64,000 bases of DNA from Pseudoscardovia radai. GTDB taxonomy: Bacteria; Actinomycetota; Actinomycetes; Actinomycetales; Bifidobacteriaceae. The stretch lies in the NCBI RefSeq assembly GCF_002259605.1, contig NZ_MWWR01000005.1, forward strand, positions 199 through 64,198. The letters are read 5' to 3'. This document shows, in pieces, positions 36,569 to 45,724 of the stretch. The stretch's first letter is position 1; the number at the start of each line of letters is the position of its first letter. Made by a program: the position numbers and the translations under genes. The notes beneath the pieces are model-generated. The model did no database searches. It worked only from the letters and a program-made list of their open reading frames with translations, and was not told the origin of the DNA.

Positions 36569-36630
36569 AATCGTTGGAATCGGAATCCCAGAAGAATCCC
36601 GGAGGAATCTCAGGAAACCGACACCCGAAG

Positions 36631-36660
36631 GTCAGCTCACTTCTGGTCAGCTCACTTCTG
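36631..36660. repeat. 15-bp exact duplication spanning the gpmA stop codon
   Basis: GTCAGCTCACTTCTG occurs twice without a gap. On the minus strand it duplicates the last codons CAG AAG plus the TGA stop, so the gene is followed by a second in-frame copy of its own end. Confidence 0.9.
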
Positions 36661-37392
36661 ACCCTGGGCCGCCACGGCGGCAGCACCGGCGGCAGCAGCC
36701 TCGGGATCGAGGTACTCGCCGCGCGGCTTGATCGGCTTCATGTTCTCGTCAAGCTCGTACAGGAGCGGGATGGCCGTCGGGATGTTGACCTTGGCGATCT
36801 CCTCCTCGGAGAGGTTGTCGAGCATCTTCACGATGGCGCGCAGCGAGTTGCCGTGCGCGGCGATGAGGACGGTCTTGCCGGACTTGAGCTCCGGCACGAT
36901 GGCGGACTCCCAGTACGGGGTCACGCGCTCGACCACGTTGGCCAGCGCCTCGGCTTCCGGCACGGGATCGCCGGCGTAGCGCGGGTCGTTGTTCTGCGCG
37001 TACTTGTCGTTGGGATCGATGTCCGGCGGCGGGGTGCCGTAGGAACGGCGCCAGATCATGAACTTCTCGTCGCCGTACTTCTCGCGGATCTCGGTCTTGT
37101 TCTTGCCCTGGAGGGCGCCGTAGTGGCGCTCGTTGAGGCGCCAGCTGCGCTGCACCGGAATCCAGAGGCGGTCGGCCTCGTCGAGGGCGATGTTGGCGGT
37201 GTTGATGGCGCGACGCAGAAGGGAGGTGAACACGATGTCCGGAAGGACGTTCTTCTCCTTGAGCAGCTGGCCGCCGCGCTTGGCCTCTTCGCGACCCTGG
37301 TCGGTCAGCGGGACGTCAACCCAACCAGTGAACTGGTTCGTCTTGTTCCATGCGCTCTGGCCATGCCTGAGCAGTACGAGTTTGTATGTCAT
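36652..37392 (-). CDS. gpmA: 2,3-bisphosphoglycerate-dependent phosphoglycerate mutase
   Basis: This 246-residue glycolytic enzyme interconverts 3- and 2-phosphoglycerate. The catalytic His is in [11 protein letters not shown] (residue 10 region), with [34 protein letters not shown] and the second His in [10 protein letters not shown]. The C-terminus carries a short Ala-rich tail. gpmA near senX3 and phoU is a common actinobacterial neighbourhood. Confidence 0.96.
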   Translation of the reverse strand: MTYKLVLLRHGQSAWNKTNQFTGWVDVPLTDQGREEAKRGGQLLKEKNVLPDIVFTSLLRRAINTANIALDEADRLWIPVQRSWRLNERHYGALQGKNKTEIREKYGDEKFMIWRRSYGTPPPDIDPNDKYAQNNDPRYAGDPVPEAEALANVVERVTPYWESAIVPELKSGKTVLIAAHGNSLRAIVKMLDNLSEEEIAKVNIPTAIPLLYELDENMKPIKPRGEYLDPEAAAAGAAAVAAQGQK

Positions 37393-37630
37393 GCTTCAGA
37401 TTGTATATGGGCAATAAGACGATGGACCGCCATGTTCCAACGCTTGTGCGCCCTGTGCGAACGTCGCACGGCGGAAGGAGGAGCGGGCGTGGGCGCGGCG
37501 GGGAGGGCGCACGATAACGCGCACGCGTCACAGCGCACAATGACACAAATACGACGATCCCGCGCGTCATGCGGCGCGCGGGATCGGAAAGGGCTATGGA
37601 CGATGCCTTAGAGACGACGCCTCACAACCG

Positions 37631-38464
37631 CTAGTTGCGCGACCCCATCGGTCCGGGGTACTGCTGGCCCTGCGGCGGCATCTGCTGGGGACCGTTCGAA
37701 CCGCCCTGACCGTTCTGCTGCGGATACTGCCCGAACTGGTTCGGCTGGTTCGGCTGGTTCGGCGCGCCGTATCCGGGCATCTGGCCCTGGCCGGGAGCCG
37801 GCATGCCGTAGGGAGCCGGCGCATAGGGCGTCGGCGGAACGACAATCATGTCTTTGTTCACGGCCAGCATCTGCACCGCCGCGCAGAACAGCGCCGCCAG
37901 CGCGCCGATGAGGATGAAGACGAATCCGACGCCGATGGAATAGCCGGAGGAACGGGTGATGAGCTCATAGAGTGGGAACAGCAGCGCCGTGGTCGAAAGC
38001 GCCACCGTCGTCACGGAGAATTCCTTCTTCGGGAATAGGAAGAAAACAATCGTGGCAACCATAAGCAGCAGCACGAAGATGCCGTAATACGGCTTGCCCG
38101 TTCCCATGCCCGAACCGAGGTACGAGAACGACACGCTGTACGAGCTACCGTATCCCTTGTAGGAATACGTGAAGAACGGCAGGAAGCAGCCGATGATCGC
38201 AAGCAGCGAGCCGATCATGCCGATGAGAGAAGCGACGGTGATGGTCGGACGCGCGACGATGACGTGCGCCATCGAGCCGAGGAACCCTGCGGACTGCGGA
38301 CCCATCTGGTACGGACCCGGCTGCGGGTACTGCCCCTGCTGCGGATAATTGGCGAACGGGGGCTGGCCCTGCTGCGCGTACTGGTTGGGGCCGGGCTGGT
38401 TCATGCCCTGCTGGTTCGGCCCCGGTTGGCCCTGCCACTGCGGCGCATTATTCGGCGATGTCAT
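37631..38464 (-). CDS. Four-helix membrane protein with Pro/Gln/Gly-rich termini (paralogue A)
   Basis: The protein has 277 residues. Both ends are low complexity: 1-60 rich in Pro/Gln/Asn (GPNQYAQQGQPPFANYPQQG) and about 205-277 rich in Pro/Gln/Gly. The core has four helices with the motif SLLAIIGCFLPF in the first and FPKKEFSVT between the second and third. GGAAG precedes the ATG. The same core pattern recurs in the next two genes, which suggests tandem duplication. Helix number puts both tails on the same, presumably cytosolic, side. Function unknown. Confidence 0.78.
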   Translation of the reverse strand: MTSPNNAPQWQGQPGPNQQGMNQPGPNQYAQQGQPPFANYPQQGQYPQPGPYQMGPQSAGFLGSMAHVIVARPTITVASLIGMIGSLLAIIGCFLPFFTYSYKGYGSSYSVSFSYLGSGMGTGKPYYGIFVLLLMVATIVFFLFPKKEFSVTTVALSTTALLFPLYELITRSSGYSIGVGFVFILIGALAALFCAAVQMLAVNKDMIVVPPTPYAPAPYGMPAPGQGQMPGYGAPNQPNQPNQFGQYPQQNGQGGSNGPQQMPPQGQQYPGPMGSRN

Positions 38465-38622
38465 GTTCTTCCTTTCTGGTTTCATCGGCATCCATGCCAA
38501 TCAGACCTCTGTATCTGGGACAGATACCGAGATTAGGCCTGTTGTTGGGGAACTGGCTGGGAATACGATTCTCCCACTCCGTCCGGTGACCGGCTCCCTA
38601 CGGACCCCGGTCGCCGGACACG

Positions 38623-39495
38623 TCACAGCTGCTGGTCCGGCTGCGCGGTCTGGTCCGGCTGGGCGGGCACGGACTGCACGGGCACGGACTGCGCGTCGGT
38701 CGTCGGAGCCGCATACGCAGCGGGCGCAGCGGCAGGCACGGTGGCATCGGCCGTTGCAACCGGTGCCGCGTACGTCGTCTGCTGCACAGGCTGTGCGGGT
38801 GCCTGGAACGGAGCGCCCTGCGCAGCGGCAGGCGCCGTCGCACCGCTCTGCGGCGCAGAGAGAAGGCCCTTGGTAATCAGCAGCAGCTGTGTGATCGAGC
38901 CGAACAGAGCGGCCAGAGCACCCAAGAGGATTACGTAGAAGCCGATTGACACGTAATGGAACGACGGCAGGCCGGAAACGCTGGTAAGCGGAACCAGCAC
39001 GTTCAGCGCCGACAGCACAACAGCGGTGATGGCGAATCCCTTCTTCGGGAAAAACAGGAAGACGGCCGTCAGCACCATCAGCACGAGCACGAAGATACCG
39101 CCGCTGCTTATGTAGTTGAGCGAGAAGCCGAGAACCGAAACGAACGGCAGAAAGCAGCCGAGGATGGAAACCGCCGCCCCGATCACGCCGATAAGGGCTG
39201 CAAGGGAGAGGTGCGGCTGCGCGATGACGATACGCGCCATCCGGGCGAAGAAGTCATTGCTCGATGCGGTTCCCGCCGTCGGAACCGGCGTGACGGCGGG
39301 CGCGGAACCCGGCGCGATGCCCGGCGTGGAGGGGTATGCCGCCGGCTGCTGATACTGCGCGTACTGCGGCTGTGTGGCGTAGGCGGACGGGTCCGCGACG
39401 GGCGCGGCCTGCTGCTGCGGATCGCTCCACTGGCTGCCGGGCTGATTCCCCGACTGCTGATCTTCAAACCGGGGCGTGGTATTCGGCGAAATCAT
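38623..39495 (-). CDS. Four-helix membrane protein with Pro/Gln/Ala-rich termini (paralogue B)
   Basis: The protein has 290 residues. The core is clearly related to paralogue A: AAVSILGCFLPF in helix 1, FFPKKGFAIT after helix 2 and YVILLGALAALFGSITQLL in helix 4. The N-terminal 85 residues are Gln/Ala/Pro/Tyr-rich and the C-terminal 75 Ala/Pro/Thr/Gln-rich. AAAGGA precedes the ATG. A GC-rich inverted repeat (38582-38618, GTCCGG..CCGGAC arms) follows the stop within five bases and may end transcription. Confidence 0.78.
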   Translation of the reverse strand: MISPNTTPRFEDQQSGNQPGSQWSDPQQQAAPVADPSAYATQPQYAQYQQPAAYPSTPGIAPGSAPAVTPVPTAGTASSNDFFARMARIVIAQPHLSLAALIGVIGAAVSILGCFLPFVSVLGFSLNYISSGGIFVLVLMVLTAVFLFFPKKGFAITAVVLSALNVLVPLTSVSGLPSFHYVSIGFYVILLGALAALFGSITQLLLITKGLLSAPQSGATAPAAAQGAPFQAPAQPVQQTTYAAPVATADATVPAAAPAAYAAPTTDAQSVPVQSVPAQPDQTAQPDQQL

Positions 39496-39763
39496 GATGG
39501 TCCTTTCTATTGGCGACCAGCAACGACGCCAGTCGTACGCCCCCATTGTAAAGGAACCGTGACGATATCAAGACGATGGCGCCGCGCAATCACCGCCGCA
39601 ACGCGATTACCACGGCCGCGGATACTGCGGATTCCGATAGCCCTGGGAATACTGCACCACGCATGTCCGCATTGCGTCGTCGGGCAGCGCTCATAGACGA
39701 TTCCGCCCCGCGGCCATGGCGGTCGCGGGGCGGAACGGGAATCAGACCTCTGTCAGCGCAACG

Positions 39764-40678
39764 TTACTGCATGTTCTGCTGCTGCGCGGGATCGACCGGC
39801 GTCTGCGGCTGCGCGTACTGCGCAGGCTGGACCGGGGTCTGCGCCGGCTGCTGCGGCTGCGCGTACTGAGCCGGAGCGGGCTGCTGCGGCTGGGCGGCGC
39901 CGGCGAACATCGTGGACGTGGCGGACTGGAAGCCCTGGCCCTGCGCCTGAGCCTGGCCCTGGGGCGCGGACTCGCCGAACTTGAAGGTCTGCGTCGCGAT
40001 GCCCCACTGCACCTGGAGCAGCATCGCCACACCCGCGAGAATCACCACGATCGAGGCGATGATGATAAGCCAGAACGCAATCTTGAGCGAGACGCTGATA
40101 TCCACCATGCTGCTATACATGCCAAGGCCCTGATCGTCGAGGCCCTTATCAATCTGCTTGTGGATGTCATTATTCGCAAGGAAGGCGTCAATCAGCATCA
40201 CGGCGCCGGCAACGATGATGGTCACGGCTGTGGCGACATTGCGCATCGAGAAGGAGAGGATCGCCACAATGGAGAACACGATGAGAATCGTGCCCCACGT
40301 GGTCATGCCACCTTTATCACTGCCGTTGGCAAGCGACACAGCGTCGGTCGTCGTGCTGTCGGAGTACCCGAGGTACGAGAACTCCGCCGTGGCGCTGGCG
40401 AAGGGCAGGAAGCACGAGATCAGGCACAGCAGGCTGGCGACCGCGCCGATGATCGCCGTGATATTGATCGGGTGATCGGCACCGATCGAGAAAATCGTCT
40501 TGTTCAGCGACACCAGGAGATTGCGCAGGCCCGGATTCCCCTGGGTCGGCTGCGGCGTCTGCTGCGGCTGCTGGGGCTGCGGCTGGAACGCGTTGGGCTG
40601 TTGCGGCTGGAACTGGCCCGGCTGCGGCTGGACCGGCTGGACGGGCTGCTGTGGCGCAGCAAAGTTGGAATCAGACAT
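39764..40678 (-). CDS. Four-helix membrane protein with Pro/Gln-rich termini (paralogue C)
   Basis: The protein has 304 residues. LLCLISCFLPFASATAEF marks helix 1 as related to paralogues A and B; helices follow at roughly 125-145, 150-170 and 212-235. Tails are Gln/Pro-rich (QPQPGQFQPQQPNAFQPQPQ at the start, repeated QYAQPQQPAQ at the end). AGGAAG precedes the ATG. The inverted repeat CCGCCCCGCG..CGCGGGGCGG (39703-39733) lies after the stop. It is the first gene of the A-B-C row when read on the minus strand. Confidence 0.78.
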   Translation of the reverse strand: MSDSNFAAPQQPVQPVQPQPGQFQPQQPNAFQPQPQQPQQTPQPTQGNPGLRNLLVSLNKTIFSIGADHPINITAIIGAVASLLCLISCFLPFASATAEFSYLGYSDSTTTDAVSLANGSDKGGMTTWGTILIVFSIVAILSFSMRNVATAVTIIVAGAVMLIDAFLANNDIHKQIDKGLDDQGLGMYSSMVDISVSLKIAFWLIIIASIVVILAGVAMLLQVQWGIATQTFKFGESAPQGQAQAQGQGFQSATSTMFAGAAQPQQPAPAQYAQPQQPAQTPVQPAQYAQPQTPVDPAQQQNMQ

Positions 40679-41118
40679 CGTCTTCCTATCTCTTCTTTGT
40701 TCCGATATGTTCTGTATTTGTGTTTTGTCTCTCGACATTGCGAGGCGTCGTCATCGCATCCGCGCTGCTTCCTTGTCGGTTTCGCGGAGGCGAAGCCGCC
40801 TCGGCGCATGATTCCGTTATCACGCACCGTCTCCGCAGGCCGGAACCACGCGGATTCATCTTCATTGTAAACATTTCATCGACAGAAGCCTCGGGACGTC
40901 ATGCTCGCAGGGCCGGGAAGCACGCAAGAACAATCGTGGACCGGCAACCGAACGCCCGCCGTCCGCCTCTCGCAGCGCCGACATGCCGCGGCGCGCGATA
41001 TGTGGCACGATGGACCGTATATATTCTGTGCCATTGGCTCTCGCGCAACATCCGCCAGGCGCAACGCCGCAACGGCGCCCGCAGGCGGTACCATGGGAAC
41101 CAGAGAGAGCGGAGTTGT
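40679..41118. other. Divergent intergenic region between paralogue C and menA
   Basis: A stretch of 440 bp with no convincing gene. Nothing with a ribosome site and protein-like sequence is seen on either strand. It presumably contains two divergent promoters. Confidence 0.55.
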
Positions 41119-42102
41119 ATGAAATTGCTGAGCGGAATTCGCCCGCGCACACTGATACTGTCAGTGACGCCGGTGCTGATCGGCGGTGCCGCCGCCATCA
41201 GCGACATCGAATCCCGGTTCCGGGAGTCCCGGGCGTGCCCCGGCCCCGGTTGCCATGTCGGCCATGGCTTCTGGCTCCCCTATGTTCCGTCTGCGTTCCT
41301 TTTCGTGTGGCTGCTGTGCCTTCTCGTGGCGCTTTTCCTGCAGATTGCGGCGAATCTGGCCAACGATTACTCCGATGGCGTGCGCGGCACGGACCGCGCT
41401 CGCACGGATTCCTCTGCGACATCCTCGGGAACGTCCCCGGCGGCACCCACGCGCCTCGTCTCCTCCGGCACCGACCCCTCGAGCGTGCTCGTCGCGGCCA
41501 TCGTCTTCGCGGCACTGGCCTGCGAGGCCGGGCTCGTGCTCACCTTCGCCACCAGCCACTGGTGGTTCCTCATCGTCGGCATTCTCTGCCTTCTGGCCGG
41601 ATGGTTCTATGTGGGCGGCAAACACCCCTACGGCTACCGCGGCCTGGGCGACCTCGCCGTTTTCCTGTTCTTCGGCCTCGTCGCCACGCTCGGTACGCAG
41701 TACGCGCTGACATCGTGCATCACCGCGATGGGCATATGCGGGGCCATCAGCGCCGGGCTGTCGGCCTGCGCGGTGCTCGGCGTCAACAACCTGCGCGACG
41801 CGGACACCGACCGTCAGGCGGGCAAAAACACGCTGGTCGTGCTGCTCGGACGGCAGGCCGGGAGCATCATCGTGGCGGCGGAGGCGCTGCTGTCGGCGGT
41901 GCTGCTGGGCGTCACCACGGTTCTGCAGAGCTCGGCGACGGGTATCTGCGCCACGCTGCTGGCGCTGTCATCCGCCGCGCTGCTTGTGTCTGACACGATG
42001 CTCCCCCACGACGAACGCGACTACCGGCTCATGTTCCGGCACGCCACGTTCCTCTCCCTCGTGCTCGCCGTCGGCTACTTTCTGTGCACCCTCGAGTTCT
42101 AG
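41119..42102 (+). CDS. menA: 1,4-dihydroxy-2-naphthoate polyprenyltransferase
   Basis: The 327-residue protein is a UbiA-superfamily prenyltransferase with about eight helices. The two Asp-rich sites are NLANDYSDGVRGTD in the first half and NNLRDADTDRQAGKNTL in the second, the latter diagnostic of MenA. The GIRPRTLILSVTPVLIG start is also MenA-like. An insertion (RESRACPGPGCHVGHG) sits in the first loop. MenA prenylates DHNA to demethylmenaquinone; no other menaquinone gene is in the window. GGAG precedes the ATG. Confidence 0.88.
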   Translation: MKLLSGIRPRTLILSVTPVLIGGAAAISDIESRFRESRACPGPGCHVGHGFWLPYVPSAFLFVWLLCLLVALFLQIAANLANDYSDGVRGTDRARTDSSATSSGTSPAAPTRLVSSGTDPSSVLVAAIVFAALACEAGLVLTFATSHWWFLIVGILCLLAGWFYVGGKHPYGYRGLGDLAVFLFFGLVATLGTQYALTSCITAMGICGAISAGLSACAVLGVNNLRDADTDRQAGKNTLVVLLGRQAGSIIVAAEALLSAVLLGVTTVLQSSATGICATLLALSSAALLVSDTMLPHDERDYRLMFRHATFLSLVLAVGYFLCTLEF

Positions 42103-42114
42103 CCTCTGTTGTCC

Positions 42115-42146
42115 GTTCCGGCCACGCAGACCGCCATGGCCGGAAC
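42115..42146. terminator. Inverted repeat between convergent menA and lysS
   Basis: GTTCCGGCC and GGCCGGAAC are perfect nine-base arms 13 bp after the menA stop and 30 bp after that of lysS. No T-run follows. Confidence 0.5.
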
Positions 42147-42152
42147 AGGCAA

Positions 42153-42184
42153 CATCGTCTTAGCGAAGCATCGTCTTAGCGAAG
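42153..42184. repeat. 16-bp exact duplication spanning the lysS stop codon
   Basis: CATCGTCTTAGCGAAG occurs twice without a gap. It includes the lysS stop (TTA on this strand at 42176), so a second copy of the last codons and stop follows the gene, as in gpmA. Confidence 0.9.
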
Positions 42185-43873
42185 CGGCTTGACCAGCGGG
42201 AACGTGATGGTTTCGCGGATCGTGGCACCCGTCATGGCGATGAGCAGTCGGTCGATGCCCATGCCCATGCCGCCCGCCGGCGGCATGCCGACGCCCAGCG
42301 CCTCGAGGAAGTCCTCGTCGATGTCGCCGGCCTCCTCGTCGCCCGCGAGGGAGTCCTTCGCCTGGTCGAGGAAGCGCTCGCGCTGCACCACAGGGTCGTT
42401 GAGCTCGGAGTAGCCGGTCGCCAGCTCGAAGCCGCGCACGTAGAGATCCCACTTCTCCACCACGCCCGGCTTGGAGCGGTGGCCCTTGACGAGCGGCGAC
42501 GTCTCGACCGGGAAGTCGCGCACGAAGGTGGGTTCGTAAAGCTTGTCTTCGTAGAAGTGCTCCCACAGGTGCTCGACGAGCTTGCCGCGGTTCTCCACCT
42601 CGTCGCGCTCCACGTCGAGCTTGTCGGCCAGCTGAGCCAGGTGCTCCTGCGGCGTCTCGGGCGTGATTTCCTCGCCCAGCGCCTCGGACAGCGACTCGTA
42701 CATGCTGATCTGCTTCCATTCGCCGCCGAAATCGTATTCCGTTCCGTCGAGCAGCGTCACCTTGTGGCTGCCGAAGACGTCCATCGCGGTGGTCTGGATG
42801 AGCTCCTTGGTGAGCGCGGCGATGGTGTCGTAGTTGCCGTATGCCTGGTAGGCCTCGACCATCGTGAACTCCGGGGCGTGCGTGGCGTCGACGCCCTCGT
42901 TGCGGAAGTCGCGGTTGATTTCGAAAACGCGCTCGATGCCGCCCACGAGGCAGCGCTTGAGGAAGAGCTCCGGCGCGATGCGCAGGTAGAGGTCGAGATC
43001 GAACGCGTTCATATGCGTGGTGAACGGGCGTGCCGCCGCGCCGCCGTGGATGGTCTGCAGCATCGGCGTCTCGACCTCGAGGAAATCGTGGCTCTCGAAG
43101 GTGTGGCGCAGCGAGGAGACGGCCTTGGAGCGGTTACGCACCATGTCGCGGATCTTCGGGTCGGCGATCATGCCGATGTACGGCTTGCGCGTGCGGGTGT
43201 CTTCGTTGAGCTCCTTGTGCAGGGCCGGCAGCGGCTGCAGGGCCTTCGCGGCGATGCGCCATTCGGTGGCGAACACCGACAGCTCGCCCGTCTTCGAGGA
43301 GATGACGCGGCCGCGCACGTACAGGTGGTCGCCGAGATCGACGAGCTGCTTGAACTGCTTGAGCGAATCGGGGCCGACCTCCTTCTTGGAGACCATGCCC
43401 TGGATGGTGGTGCCGTCGCCGGCCGCGAGCTGCACGAAGCACAGGCCGCCGGTGTTGCGCAGGAACATGACGCGGCCCGCGATGCCGACGACGTCCTCGG
43501 TTTCGTCGCCCGCCTCGAGCTTGCCGTCGTACTTGGCGCGCACCTCGGGGATGGTGGCGGTCACGTCGAGGGTGACCGGGTAGGGCTGGATGCCTTCCTT
43601 GAGCATAAGGGCGCGCTTGGCCACGCGCATCTGCACCTGCTCGGAGTGGCCCTCGGGGTCGGAGGCGTCGATGGCGTCGTCGAGGGTGGCGCCGGCGTCG
43701 ATCTTGCCCGCGATGGCGGCGTCCTGGTCGAGCAGGAGCTGCGCATGGTCGATGGTGCTCTGGGTGGTGCGCTGCTTGGCTTCCTCGGCGGTTTCGGGCG
43801 CTGCGGTTGCCTGGGTTACCGGCGTCTGGGCGGGCGCGGGCTGGTTGTTGTCGTTTTCGATGGTGTTAGCCAC
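42176..43873 (-). CDS. lysS: Lysyl-tRNA synthetase, class II
   Basis: The 565-residue enzyme charges tRNA-Lys. An N-terminal OB-fold (GIAGRVMFLRNTGGLCFVQL) is followed by the class II core: motif 2 NRDFRNEGVDATHAPEFTMV and motif 3 GMPPAGGMGMGIDRLLIAM. The start is a GTG after GAGGATATT. An extra 80-residue Gln/Ala/Thr-rich and helical extension precedes the OB-fold. It is convergent with menA. Confidence 0.97.
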   Translation of the reverse strand: MANTIENDNNQPAPAQTPVTQATAAPETAEEAKQRTTQSTIDHAQLLLDQDAAIAGKIDAGATLDDAIDASDPEGHSEQVQMRVAKRALMLKEGIQPYPVTLDVTATIPEVRAKYDGKLEAGDETEDVVGIAGRVMFLRNTGGLCFVQLAAGDGTTIQGMVSKKEVGPDSLKQFKQLVDLGDHLYVRGRVISSKTGELSVFATEWRIAAKALQPLPALHKELNEDTRTRKPYIGMIADPKIRDMVRNRSKAVSSLRHTFESHDFLEVETPMLQTIHGGAAARPFTTHMNAFDLDLYLRIAPELFLKRCLVGGIERVFEINRDFRNEGVDATHAPEFTMVEAYQAYGNYDTIAALTKELIQTTAMDVFGSHKVTLLDGTEYDFGGEWKQISMYESLSEALGEEITPETPQEHLAQLADKLDVERDEVENRGKLVEHLWEHFYEDKLYEPTFVRDFPVETSPLVKGHRSKPGVVEKWDLYVRGFELATGYSELNDPVVQRERFLDQAKDSLAGDEEAGDIDEDFLEALGVGMPPAGGMGMGIDRLLIAMTGATIRETITFPLVKPLR

Positions 43874-44051
43874 AATATCCTCGCTGCTTGGTCTGTGCCT
43901 TCTGTTGGCTTCCGGCGCCGCGCGAAATCGTCAGCGGCGCCATGCCTTCTGAACCTCTTTATATTACGTTTCGCCCACGATACCGCGCAACGCGTGGCAT
44001 AATCCACGATTTTCCCGCCGTCATCCTTCCGCGGCGTCTTAACCCAAACCC

Positions 44052-44222
44052 AGGGAGCAGCATCGTGCACCCTCGACCCCGATTACCTCACCGCACCCCC
44101 ATCTCCGAGACCCTAACCCGCGCCGAAGGCGCACCATCATGCACCCTCGACCACGATTACCCCACCCGCACCGCCACATTCCCCACCTAACCCCCGCCGA
44201 AGGCGCAATCCCCCGCACCCTC
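44052..44222. repeat. 74-bp-period hairpin array (3 units)
   Basis: GCACCC starts at 44067, 44141 and 44215, a 74-bp period. Each unit has a stem of the type AAGGCGCA..TGCACCCT, with transitions that leave G-U pairs on one strand. This is the GTGCACCCTCGACC family also seen at 44.6, 50.3 and 62.6 kb. It lies between lysS and tRNA-Pro; the 470-bp gap holds no other feature that I can support. Confidence 0.85.
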
Positions 44223-44343
44223 AACCCCAATCACTCCACCGCCGACCGGCAACCTGATTGCGTCACAAAGATGACCGAACACGCCATCACGACACTCCGA
44301 TTTGCATCGCGTTTGAATCCGTGTAATATTCATTGAGGTTCGA

Positions 44344-44420
<77 letters not shown>

Positions 44421-44423
44421 ACA

Positions 44424-44460
44424 AGGGTTTCGAGTTTGACTCGAGACCCTTTTTCTTTTG
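44424..44460 (+). terminator. Terminator of tRNA-Pro
   Basis: AAGGGTTTCGAG and CTCGAGACCCTT form a stem with one G-U pair, followed by TTTCTTTTG. Confidence 0.85.
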
Positions 44461-44598
44461 CTTTACGATGCACGTTTTGTTTCCCGATGCACGATTCCCC
44501 CTGCGCCGCACCCGCACCGGCATCATTTACAGCGGCGCGTCCGGCTGTGGAGCCGTCCGTCGGGAAAATCGAGATGGAGTGAGCAGGAGGCGGGGCGT

Positions 44599-44842
44599 GG
44601 GCGCGAATCTGTGCACCCTCGACCGCGATTAGGCGACGTGGAGCCGCCCCAGCGCGAGGTAATCGCCACCAAGGGTGCAGAATCGTGCACCCTCGACCCC
44701 AGTTACCCCACCAGAAACCACCCCATGCCACGATAACCGCCACCGAAGGCGCACAATCATGCACCCTCGACTCCGATTACCTGACCAGAACCTGCCCCAT
44801 ACCGCGGTAACCGACACCCAAGGCACACAACCGTGCACCTTC
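44599..44842. repeat. 74-bp-period hairpin array (4 units)
   Basis: GCACC starts at 44613, 44687, 44761 and 44835, exactly 74 bp apart. The second unit is a perfect hairpin, AGGGTGCA-GAATCG-TGCACCCT; others differ by transitions. Same family as 44052-44222, interrupted by tRNA-Pro and its terminator. Confidence 0.87.
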
Positions 44843-45724
44843 GGCGGCGGCCAGGCAACAAGTAACGGCATAGTGCCAGGGCGGTCGACACACCGGAAAG
44901 GTCGCGACCCACCCCTGGGCGACGGAACATCTCGGAGTGGAGCGGCCGCGCTCCACTCCACATCAATGACGGCCCCATGGCATGACGCGGATTCGAAACC
45001 GCCGACCGGAGGGGAACCAGATTCCGCGGAGAGAAGAACCAGATACGAGAACTTCCGGCAATGGAACCACGCGCCATCCCTGTCCCCTCTCCGCAACAGA
45101 CTGCATGAACGAAAGATGTGCCGAACCGATCACGACATGCCTCCCAGCGCAACGCCATCGGTGGCATGCCGCTGGATGTTACATGCCGGTATTTGAGCGG
45201 AAACATCGTAGGCCATCGCGTAATGGAGCGCTTACATCACGATCACGAAAGTGAGCAATTGCTCATTTATATTTTGGACATACGGACGCCGCACACGAAC
45301 GGCGCGCCTCGTCATCGAGGCGCGACCCACCATCCCATCCATCCAGAGCGCACATCGGGACGTACTGCGCGGCATCCGGCACTCGCAGCACCGGAACCGA
45401 TGCAGACACATCTCCATAACTCCACACTGCAATCCGCATATCCAAGTCCAAAGCCAGACCTCACCCGACTTTCCATCCGCAGCACGAACCGTCGCATACG
45501 AAATGCCCATCCCCCAAGAAACCAACGAGGAAGCTCGGGGAGGGCAACGGAACGTCAGCGAAAAAGAAACGGGCGGCTGAGCCAAAGTCAAGAAAGGGCC
45601 CCTCATGACAGTACACATCATCATGCCGCGCGGCGGAACGTCGCCGCGCCGCGCCAGTCGCAGCAACTGCACGAACCGATCCACCGCATCGAATCGCACA
45701 GCCGGACACGCCGGAAGAGGCATT
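44843..45724. other. Long leader/intergenic region before the permease gene
   Basis: Nearly 900 bp without a convincing gene. It contains a perfect 11-bp hairpin, GGAGTGGAGCG-GCCG-CGCTCCACTCC (44934-44959), and a TetR-type operator at 45252-45265 with a -10-like TATATT next to it. If transcription starts there the permease mRNA has a leader of about 450 nt. Frames in the leader look non-coding. Confidence 0.5.
45252..45265 (+). promoter_or_regulatory. TetR-type operator TGAGC-N4-GCTCA, permease side
   Basis: TGAGCAATTGCTCA is a perfect palindrome immediately upstream of the -10-like TATATT (45268-45273). The preceding bases AG are also shared with the site at 48687. The tetR-like gene lies between the two sites. 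Confidence 0.6.

Noticed and set aside
44675-45604. Several short plus-strand frames in the permease leader
   Set aside because: They run through the 74-bp repeats, lack ribosome sites and show no protein-like pattern.
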